From Gilliamella sp. wkB112 (lineage in GTDB: Bacteria; Pseudomonadota; Gammaproteobacteria; Enterobacterales; Orbaceae), in contig NZ_LZGL01000017.1 of the NCBI RefSeq assembly GCF_001690685.1, positions 496,001-560,000 of the forward strand: a stretch of 64,000 bases of DNA, in the 5' to 3' direction. The position numbers and the translations under genes are program-made. The first letter of the stretch is position 1. Each line of letters starts with the position of its first letter. Positions 57,166 through 64,000 of this stretch are shown one piece after another. The notes under the pieces were generated by a model, which was not told the origin of the DNA, did not search any database, and saw only the letters and a program-made list of their open reading frames with translations.

Positions 57166-58506
57166 ATGTCAAGTATGTCCTTTGATTTTACTACTGATGA
57201 ATTTAAACCACTAGCTGCCAGAATGCGACCGCGTAATTTATCAGAATATATTGGGCAAGCTCAGTTATTAGGCAGTGGTAAACCTTTACCAAAAGCTATA
57301 GAGGCCGGTCATCTACATTCTATGATTTTATGGGGGCCACCAGGTACCGGTAAAACTACATTAGCGGAAATCATTGCCCATCATGCCAATGCTAAAGTTG
57401 AGCGTTTATCAGCCGTCACGTCTGGCATAAAAGATATTCGCGATGCCATTGAACGTGCAAAAATCAATCAGCAAGCAGGCATTCGTACTATTTTATTTGT
57501 CGATGAAGTTCATCGTTTTAATAAAAGTCAACAAGATGCCTTTTTGCCATATGTAGAAAATGGCACTGTTACATTTATTGGTGCTACCACAGAAAACCCA
57601 TCGTTTGAATTAAACTCTGCGCTGTTATCCCGAGCAAGAGTTTACTTATTAAGGCCATTATCAAATCAAGATATAGAAAATATTTTACAACAAGCAATGG
57701 ATGATTCAGAACGTGGTTATGGGAATCAGCAAGTTGTTTTACTAGAAGAAACCAAAAAACAGATAGCCGAATTTGTAGGTGGTGATGCCAGAAAAGCGCT
57801 CAATACTCTTGAACTATTAGTTGATATGTCTGATGGTAAGCAACTCACTCCTGAATTATTAAAAGAAGTCATTGGTGAGCGCAGTGCCAGATTCGATAAT
57901 CAAGGCGATCGTTTTTACGATTTAATTTCTGCGGTACACAAATCAATCCGAGGTTCATCACCAGATGCAGCCCTTTATTGGTATGCCAGAATCATCTCCG
58001 CTGGTGGCGATCCTCTCTATGTTGCTCGCCGATTATTGGCTATTGCTTCCGAAGATGTAGGTAATGCCGATCCTAGAGCTATGCAAGTGGCGTTGGCAGC
58101 ATGGGATTGTTTTACTCGAGTTGGGCCAGCAGAAGGTGAACGAGCTATCGCACAAGCCATAATTTATCTTGCCTGCGCCCCAAAAAGTAATGCTGTTTAT
58201 CTTGCTTTTAAACAAGCAATGAATGATGCGCAATCAAAACCTGATTATGATGTTCCTGAACATTTACGTAATGCCCCAACTAATTTAATGAAAAATTTAG
58301 GTTATGGTGCTGAATATCGTTATGCGCATGACGAACCTAATGCTTTTGCTGCTGGTGAAAATTATTTCCCCCCTGAGCTTGCCGAGACTAAATATTATCA
58401 TCCTACTTCCCGTGGTTCCGAAAAAATTTATTCCGATAAACTACTGTGGTTAGAAGAGCAAAACCGTAACAGTAATATTCAACGCTACAAATCAAAACAA
58501 AATTAA
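57166..58506 (+). CDS. rarA: Replication-associated recombination ATPase RarA (MgsA)
   Basis: This 446-residue AAA+ protein is collinear with E. coli Rar[18 protein letters not shown], Walker [10 protein letters not shown], Walker [18 protein letters not shown], sensor-1 [22 protein letters not shown] and the C-terminal tetramerisation region. It acts at stalled replication forks. The start MSSMSFDF matches the family length. Confidence 0.95.
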   Translation: MSSMSFDFTTDEFKPLAARMRPRNLSEYIGQAQLLGSGKPLPKAIEAGHLHSMILWGPPGTGKTTLAEIIAHHANAKVERLSAVTSGIKDIRDAIERAKINQQAGIRTILFVDEVHRFNKSQQDAFLPYVENGTVTFIGATTENPSFELNSALLSRARVYLLRPLSNQDIENILQQAMDDSERGYGNQQVVLLEETKKQIAEFVGGDARKALNTLELLVDMSDGKQLTPELLKEVIGERSARFDNQGDRFYDLISAVHKSIRGSSPDAALYWYARIISAGGDPLYVARRLLAIASEDVGNADPRAMQVALAAWDCFTRVGPAEGERAIAQAIIYLACAPKSNAVYLAFKQAMNDAQSKPDYDVPEHLRNAPTNLMKNLGYGAEYRYAHDEPNAFAAGENYFPPELAETKYYHPTSRGSEKIYSDKLLWLEEQNRNSNIQRYKSKQN

Positions 58507-58860
58507 CCTATTATTTTAGTAAAATTTTTTAAAAACTTAGTATTTTATTGTTAATAATAACTGAGTATCAACTATTGATTATATGAAAATATAGTAGCCT
58601 TTATCATTTCAAAGATACAATAATGTACTTAATCCATAATTGTTCCTCAAGCCTAGAAAACCAAGCATCCGTGAACATTTTTTAACTACAATTTGGTTAC
58701 TAACCGATCGAATAAAGTTTAAAACGATCATTATAAAGATATTAATAGATGTCAACTATTGTTTTTGCAGGAATTGATCGAATTAAACAATTTGTCTTAT
58801 ATCAAAAAAGCCTTTAATCTTGTGAAAGATCAATATAAATACCCATTAAAAATATAAGGA
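58507..58860. other. 354-bp stretch without a supported gene
   Basis: AT-rich DNA between rarA and the adhesin-like gene. A 22-codon frame at 58749-58817 starts MSTIVFAGID, faintly like the start of an IS110 transposase, but is too short to call. No clear hairpin, operator or RNA was seen. Confidence 0.4.
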
Positions 58861-58872
58861 ATGGTAACAACA

Positions 58873-60249
58873 ATGACTAAAGGTATAATAAAAAAGCCTT
58901 TTATAACAATTGTTTATATAATATCCTTTTTACAGTTTGCTAATAATGCTGAAGCCGTAACAGCAACAACAATAGCGACAATTCAAGGAAACAAACCCAG
59001 ATTAGCAACCACAGTTGAAGATAATTTTGATAATTTTGAACTTTTTGGCTTAACTGTAGATAATAAAAATTACTATGGTGATGATGCACTCAATATTCCT
59101 GTATCTGTTAGCTATCCATTTAAAGACCGCTTCAAAATAGCACCAATAAAACAACCAGATGCAGATCAGTATTTAGATATAGATGGAGATGAACTAAGCG
59201 CCTTAACATTAAAAGATAATACTACATTAACTTGGTATTATACTGATTCTAACAATAAGTTAGTTCAATTCACTCCCAAAAATACTGATACGTTTTGCTC
59301 AATAGCTAAAGATGGTAAAATAGGACCCTACAAAGTCAAAATATCCTCTAATTTATTATTACTTTCAAAATATGGTGATCCCAATGTTAATGAATACCCA
59401 AATGAGCAAGTAATTACACAACCATCTAAAACTTATACTGTATTAAATCATGCGGGTATTTGCTTTGCCAGACCGGAACTTAAGCCAACTGCAGCAGCCA
59501 ATAGTGCATTAAATCATTGGGATAAAAGGAATGGTTTCCTAATTCAATCTAATATTGATATAAACAAAAACTTTCCAACAACAGCCTTTTATGGGGCAAA
59601 GTTTGATCTTCTATTGACTAAAAATGGTTTAAGAGATCAATATGATTGGGAAATCATTAAAGGTCAAGAACTCGTCACACTTTCTCTTAACACGAAGGAT
59701 GTAGTTACCATTAGCTTTAATACTCCTAATGCAATGGATCCGGAAACCGCATGGAATTATGTTATGAATTCTAATAATGGCTTTCCTGTTCTTATACAAG
59801 GAAAGCATAAGGTAACCGAACAAATAATTGACTATGGATTTGTTATAACCAAATGGTTTTCTGGTTGGGATAAAAACATAATCGGTCAACCAAAAGGAAA
59901 TATTGGTACTCGAAATCAAATCGTTGATGGTTGTGATTCATTAGGTAAACCAGGTAGTTACCGCATAAGTTATGCAAATGAAGTCAGTAATGCCAGAATG
60001 GGAGAATTCGCCGGAGATGTAACATTTACTCGGGAAATAGGTACATTATTAGGTGAATGGGGAGCTCCAAGTCAAACGGCTTATCCTAATTCATGGGCAG
60101 CGGCTACAAATCAAGATAATCTACACAGACGGTACTGGTTATGGGATACGGTAGCAAATAAATACTGTGACTTGCATTCCTATGATGCAAAATACCACTG
60201 CCGTGGTGCAGGCGAAAGAAAAAACGGTATATGTACTGCAATAAAATAA
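58873..60249 (+). CDS. Secreted protein with adhesin-like C-terminal domain
   Basis: This 458-residue protein has a signal peptide (about residues 1-28, ending NNAEA before VTATT). The start is ATG 58873, because AAGGA (58856-58860) directly abuts the ATG at 58861 and leaves it no spacing. The middle is beta-rich with no named domain. The last 140 residues (GCDSLGKPGSYRISYANEV, GTLLGEWGAPSQTAYP, RRYWLWD, a cysteine pair at the end) recall the C-terminal domain of invasin-like DUF823 adhesins. No beta-barrel, anchor or lipobox is present. Function is inferred only; it may be a surface or secreted binding protein. Confidence 0.5.
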   Translation: MTKGIIKKPFITIVYIISFLQFANNAEAVTATTIATIQGNKPRLATTVEDNFDNFELFGLTVDNKNYYGDDALNIPVSVSYPFKDRFKIAPIKQPDADQYLDIDGDELSALTLKDNTTLTWYYTDSNNKLVQFTPKNTDTFCSIAKDGKIGPYKVKISSNLLLLSKYGDPNVNEYPNEQVITQPSKTYTVLNHAGICFARPELKPTAAANSALNHWDKRNGFLIQSNIDINKNFPTTAFYGAKFDLLLTKNGLRDQYDWEIIKGQELVTLSLNTKDVVTISFNTPNAMDPETAWNYVMNSNNGFPVLIQGKHKVTEQIIDYGFVITKWFSGWDKNIIGQPKGNIGTRNQIVDGCDSLGKPGSYRISYANEVSNARMGEFAGDVTFTREIGTLLGEWGAPSQTAYPNSWAAATNQDNLHRRYWLWDTVANKYCDLHSYDAKYHCRGAGERKNGICTAIK

Positions 60250-60278
60250 AACTTACTTAATCCACTTTTATATAATTT

Positions 60279-60314
60279 AAAAGATCTACTTATTGATAGG
60301 TAGATCTTTTTATT
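60279..60314 (+). terminator. Terminator after the adhesin-like gene
   Basis: AAAGATCTAC (60280-60289) and GTAGATCTTT (60300-60309) pair around a 10-base loop and are followed by TTTATTT. It is a good intrinsic terminator 30 bp after the stop. Confidence 0.85.
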
Positions 60315-60439
60315 TATTGTTATCAATATCTCATTTCCAATCCCAAATTTTAACTCAATATAACTGCATACTTATAACATTGGTATATAAATTAATTCAA
60401 GTTTTTGCAGTTTAACTTAAATGATACCAACTTGCCAAT

Positions 60440-60486
60440 ACACTATATATTGTAGTAATTTGATTAATAGGCACTATATATTGTAT
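60440..60486. promoter_or_regulatory. Pair of NrdR boxes before nrdA
   Basis: ACACTATATATTGTAG (60440-60455) and GCACTATATATTGTAT (60471-60486) match the NrdR box ACACWATATATTGTGT at most positions. Their starts are 31 bp apart, three helical turns, the usual spacing. NrdR with ATP/dATP represses ribonucleotide reductase genes. Confidence 0.92.
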
Positions 60487-60544
60487 TTTTTGATTAATAT
60501 CAATTATGATGCTAACACAAAAAAAACATAACACTGGGTAAAAA

Positions 60545-62830
60545 ATGAATAAATCAATGTTAGTAACAAAGCGCAATGGTAAAAAAGAAGCAATCAATTT
60601 GGATAAAATCCACCGCGTCATTAATTGGGCTGCCGAAGGATTAGAAAATGTGTCGGTTTCACAAGTCGAATTACGGTCACACATTCAATTTTATGATGGC
60701 ATAAGAACATCAGATATTCATGAAACCATAATACGTGCTGCGGCCGATCTTATTTCACAAGATGCTCCAGATTATCAATACTTAGCAGCTCGTTTAGCGA
60801 TTTTTCATTTACGTAAAAAAGCTTATAACCAATTTACTCCTCCCCCACTTTATGAACATGTAAAAAAGCTAGTGGCAGATAAACGTTATGATAAACATTT
60901 ACTGGAAGATTATACCCCAGAAGATTTTGCTCAAATGGATCAAATAATAGATCATTGGCGAGATATGACTTTTTCCTACGCTGCAGTAAAACAACTAGAA
61001 GGAAAATATTTAGTTCAAAACCGCGTCACAGGTGAAATTTATGAAAGTGCACAATTTTTATATATTTTAGTAGCTGCTTGTTTATTCGCTAATTACCCTA
61101 AAGCAATTCGCATGAGTTACATTAAACGTTTTTACGATGCCGTTTCAACATTTAAAATCTCGCTACCAACCCCAATTATGGCAGGGGTGCGTACACCAAC
61201 TCGTCAATTCAGTTCATGTGTGCTAATTGAATGTGATGACAGTTTAGATTCAATCAATGCCACTGCTAGCGCCATAGTTAAATATGTGTCGCAACGTGCA
61301 GGGATAGGAGTTAATGCGGGTCGAATTCGAGCTTTGGGCAGTTCTATTCGTGGCGGTGAAGCATTTCATACTGGCTGTATTCCGTTTTATAAATATTTCC
61401 AAACAGCGGTGAAATCATGCTCACAAGGTGGCGTTCGCGGTGGTGCGGCAACTGTTTTTTATCCACTTTGGCATTTAGAAGTCGAAAGTCTACTGGTCTT
61501 GCGTAACAATCGCGGGGTCGAAGAAAATCGTGTTCGTCATTTAGATTACGGGGTACAAATTAATAAATTAATGTATCAACGGTTAATTAAAAATGAAAAT
61601 ATTACCTTATTTAGTCCTTCAGATGTTCCCGGACTATATGATGCATTTTTTGCTGATCAGGATAAGTTTGAACTGCTTTATCAACAATATGAAAAAGATG
61701 AAAATATCCGTAAACGTGAAGTTAAGGCGGTGGAACTATTTGCATTATTAATGCAAGAACGAGCATCAACTGGGCGTATTTATATACAAAATGTTGATCA
61801 CTGTAATACTCATAGTCCGTTTAATGCACAACTAGCACCCGTTCATCAATCTAATTTATGTATGGAAATAGCCTTACCAACCAAACCGCTTAATAATATT
61901 AATGATGAAACAGGTGAAATTGCCCTTTGTACCTTATCGGCGTTTAACCTTGGTAAAATTGAATCACTTGATGATTTTGAAGAAATTGCTGATTTAGCCG
62001 TTCGCGCACTAGATTCATTACTTGATTATCAAGATTATCCGGTGCCAGCTGCTCGAAATTCTTCATTGAACCGCCGCACATTAGGTATTGGTGTGATTAA
62101 TTATGCATACTATTTAGCCAAACATGGGGTTAAATATTCTGATGGTAGTGCCAATAATTTAACTCATCGTACCTTTGAAGCTATGCAATATTATTTGTTA
62201 AAAGCCTCAAATAATTTGGCGAAAGAAAAAGGCGCCTGCCCATTATTTAATCAAACCACCTACTCTCAAGGTATTCTACCAATCGATACTTATAAAAAGG
62301 ATTTAGATAGCATTACGAAAGAACCTTTACATTATGATTGGGAATCACTACGTGAGTCTATAAAAACTTATGGATTGCGCAATTCAACATTATCAGCATT
62401 AATGCCATCTGAAACTTCTTCACAAATTTCAAATGCCACCAATGGTATTGAACCCCCACGTGGTTTTGTTAGTGTTAAAGCATCTAAAGATGGTATTTTA
62501 CGCCAAGTGGTACCGGATTATAAAAATCTACAAAACTTCTATGAACTACTGTGGCAAATTCCTAATAATACTGGCTATTTACACCTAGTAGGTATTATGC
62601 AGAAATTCATTGATCAAGCTATTTCAGCCAATACCAATTACGATCCAACCAAATTCCCAAATGACAAAGTACCAATGAAACAATTATTAGCGGATTTATT
62701 GACAGCTTATAAATTCGGCGTCAAAACCCTTTATTATCATAACACTAGAGATGGTGCTGAAGATATTCAAGGTGATATTGCCCTTACTAGTAATGATGAT
62801 GGCTGTGAAGGCGGAGCCTGTAAAATTTAA
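60545..62830 (+). CDS. nrdA: Class Ia ribonucleotide reductase large subunit NrdA
   Basis: This 761-residue protein has an N-terminal ATP-cone (about residues 5-95: VTKRNGKKEAINLDKI...) for dATP feedback. The active-site cysteines and radical site are in FSSCVLIECDDSL and MEIALPTKPLN...ALCTLSAFNLGKI. The C-terminus ends GCEGGACKI with the redox cysteine pair. The length equals E. coli NrdA (761). It reduces ribonucleoside diphosphates with NrdB, which follows. Confidence 0.97.
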   Translation: MNKSMLVTKRNGKKEAINLDKIHRVINWAAEGLENVSVSQVELRSHIQFYDGIRTSDIHETIIRAAADLISQDAPDYQYLAARLAIFHLRKKAYNQFTPPPLYEHVKKLVADKRYDKHLLEDYTPEDFAQMDQIIDHWRDMTFSYAAVKQLEGKYLVQNRVTGEIYESAQFLYILVAACLFANYPKAIRMSYIKRFYDAVSTFKISLPTPIMAGVRTPTRQFSSCVLIECDDSLDSINATASAIVKYVSQRAGIGVNAGRIRALGSSIRGGEAFHTGCIPFYKYFQTAVKSCSQGGVRGGAATVFYPLWHLEVESLLVLRNNRGVEENRVRHLDYGVQINKLMYQRLIKNENITLFSPSDVPGLYDAFFADQDKFELLYQQYEKDENIRKREVKAVELFALLMQERASTGRIYIQNVDHCNTHSPFNAQLAPVHQSNLCMEIALPTKPLNNINDETGEIALCTLSAFNLGKIESLDDFEEIADLAVRALDSLLDYQDYPVPAARNSSLNRRTLGIGVINYAYYLAKHGVKYSDGSANNLTHRTFEAMQYYLLKASNNLAKEKGACPLFNQTTYSQGILPIDTYKKDLDSITKEPLHYDWESLRESIKTYGLRNSTLSALMPSETSSQISNATNGIEPPRGFVSVKASKDGILRQVVPDYKNLQNFYELLWQIPNNTGYLHLVGIMQKFIDQAISANTNYDPTKFPNDKVPMKQLLADLLTAYKFGVKTLYYHNTRDGAEDIQGDIALTSNDDGCEGGACKI

Positions 62831-62876
62831 TCGCGCCCAAAATTAGTAAATATTACCTTAAAATCAGTTTTAAAGG

Positions 62877-62895
62877 GGGAGCTGGTAACTCTCCC
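62877..62895 (+). other. Intercistronic hairpin between nrdA and nrdB
   Basis: GGGAG (62877-62881) pairs with CTCCC (62891-62895) around a 9-base loop, and AAAGGG / CCCTTT nearby offer alternative pairing. In a co-transcribed pair it may adjust stability or nrdB translation. Confidence 0.4.
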
Positions 62896-62968
62896 AACCA
62901 TTCATCCCTTTTTGCACTGTCGAAAGGTGGTGGTAAAAGTAACTAAAAAATATGTTAGGAGTTCTTTT

Positions 62969-64000
62969 ATGAGTATGAATTACAGTACCTTTTCGCATGT
63001 GCATAATGACCAACTTAAAGAGCCAATGTTTCTTGGCCAATCCGTAAATGTTGCCCGTTATGATCAACAAAAATATGAAATATTTGAAAAACTAATCGAA
63101 AAGCAACTATCTTTCTTCTGGCGTCCGGAAGAAGTTGATATTTCACAAGATCGTATTGATTATGCCAGCCTTCCGGAACATGAAAAACATATTTTTATCA
63201 GTAATTTAAAATATCAAACTTTACTTGATTCAATTCAAGGCCGCAGTCCCAATGTTGCCTTATTACCCTTAATTTCAATTCCGGAATTAGAAACTTGGGT
63301 AGAAACTTGGTCATTTTCAGAAACCATTCATTCACGTTCATATACACATATAATTCGTAATATTGTTAACGATCCATCTGTTGTTTTTGATGATATTGTA
63401 ACCAATAAAGAAATTCAAAAACGTGCTGGTGATATTGCTGGTTATTATGATGATCTTATAAGCTATTCTAGCTATTATAATTTGCTTGGTGAAGGTAAAC
63501 ATACCGTCAATAATAGAACTATTACTATTGATTTACGAGAACTAAAAAAGAAACTCTACCTTTGTTTAATGAGCGTTAATGCCCTCGAAGCCATTCGTTT
63601 TTATGTTAGTTTTGCTTGTTCATTTGCTTTTGCAGAACGAGAACTAATGGAAGGTAATGCTAAAATTATCAAACTTATTGCTCGTGATGAAGCCTTACAT
63701 TTAACTGGCACCCAATTTATGATTAATACCTTGCGCAGTGGTGAAGATGATCCTGAAATGCTTGAAATTGCCAAAGAATGTGAACAAGAGTGTTATGATC
63801 TATTTTTACAAGCAGCCAATCAAGAAAAAGATTGGGCTGAGTACCTATTTGCTGGTGGTTCTATGATTGGTTTAAATAAAGATATCTTATGCCAATATGT
63901 TGAATACATCACTAATATTCGTATGCAAGCAGTTGGACTAAAATTACCATTTGAAGTTAAATCTAATCCTATCCCATGGATTAATAACTGGTTAGTTTCC
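62969..64000 (+). CDS. nrdB: Class Ia ribonucleotide reductase small subunit NrdB, 3' end missing
   Basis: The frame is open from ATG 62969 (AGGAG at 62957-62961) to the window edge, giving 344 of an expected 376 or so residues. It is very close to E. coli Nrd[56 protein letters not shown], which holds metal-ligand residues and the radical tyrosine, and [14 protein letters not shown]. It houses the di-iron tyrosyl radical used by NrdA. The stop codon lies outside the window; yfaE is not seen. Confidence 0.97.
   Translation, partial: MSMNYSTFSHVHNDQLKEPMFLGQSVNVARYDQQKYEIFEKLIEKQLSFFWRPEEVDISQDRIDYASLPEHEKHIFISNLKYQTLLDSIQGRSPNVALLPLISIPELETWVETWSFSETIHSRSYTHIIRNIVNDPSVVFDDIVTNKEIQKRAGDIAGYYDDLISYSSYYNLLGEGKHTVNNRTITIDLRELKKKLYLCLMSVNALEAIRFYVSFACSFAFAERELMEGNAKIIKLIARDEALHLTGTQFMINTLRSGEDDPEMLEIAKECEQECYDLFLQAANQEKDWAEYLFAGGSMIGLNKDILCQYVEYITNIRMQAVGLKLPFEVKSNPIPWINNWLVS

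Noticed and set aside
58749-58817. 22-codon frame starting MSTIVFAGID, possible IS110 transposase start
   Set aside because: Too short, no inverted repeats or second domain, and similarity rests on about ten residues.
1-64000. tRNA or rRNA genes, CRISPR arrays, prophage or complete insertion sequences
   Set aside because: Reading through the window I saw no T-loop/acceptor patterns, regularly spaced repeats, integrase or full transposase genes. A tRNA or covariance-model scan was not possible here.

Overview
This window looks like the chromosome of an AT-rich gammaproteobacterium close to Enterobacterales and Pasteurellales. It is most likely a member of Orbaceae such as Gilliamella, a bee-gut symbiont. 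That assignment is an inference from the low G+C, the sugar-centred accessory genes and many blocks in E. coli-like order: mlaFEDCB-ibaG, prlC-rsmJ, rsuA-bcr, zapG-degQ-degS, secM-secA-mutT, ratA-rnfH divergent from smpB, rlmD-relA, and nrdAB. No tRNA, rRNA, CRISPR array, phage or intact insertion sequence was seen.

Layout. 1-4.3 kb: the end of a rhodanese gene, then a metQ-type lipoprotein divergent from an M20 amidohydrolase and metNI. 4.5-8.0 kb: the Mla phospholipid-transport operon and ibaG. 8-13.4 kb: prlC-rsmJ, rsuA-bcr and a gamma-carbonic-anhydrase-like gene. 13.5-16.4 kb: ftsK. 16.4-17.6 kb: a decayed stretch holding a standalone GyrI-like domain and a thioesterase remnant. 17.6-19.3 kb: metB and metJ, divergent around an array of MET boxes. 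19.4-25.1 kb (minus strand): rpmE, degS, degQ, zapG, dciA, pth and prs. 25.3-27.4 kb: trmB and a histidine phosphatase with no signal peptide. 27.4-33.5 kb: lacY-galETKM behind GalR-like operators. 33.7-39.4 kb: coaD, rlmD, relA, folA and an MJ1255-type glycosyltransferase. 39.7-43.4 kb: secM-secA-mutT. 43.4-45.9 kb: two small DMT transporters, zur, rnfH, ratA and smpB. 45.9-49.3 kb: a LacI regulator, a DUF2961/GH172 enzyme and a CscB-like permease. 49.7-56.2 kb: an L-galactonate/altronate locus (lgoT, lgoR, uxaB, lgoD, uxaA). 56.4-58.5 kb: lolA and rarA, divergent. 58.9-60.2 kb: a secreted adhesin-like protein. 60.4-64 kb: nrdA and the start of nrdB behind two NrdR boxes.

How the genes work together. 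Three carbohydrate loci stand out. LacY with GalE, GalT, GalK and GalM imports a galactoside and runs the Leloir pathway, although no beta-galactosidase is in the operon. The CscB-like permease, GH172-type hydrolase and FruR-like repressor form a compact locus probably aimed at a fructose-containing oligosaccharide, possibly difructose dianhydrides. LgoT, LgoD, UxaB and UxaA form a complete route from L-galactonate through D-tagaturonate and D-altronate to KDG.

The most striking regulatory element is a shortened SecM (114 codons) upstream of secA. It keeps GIRAGP four residues from its end but lacks the upstream Trp and Phe of the E. coli arrest motif. A dispersed element of about 31-34 bp occurs three times in intergenic DNA and is unexplained.
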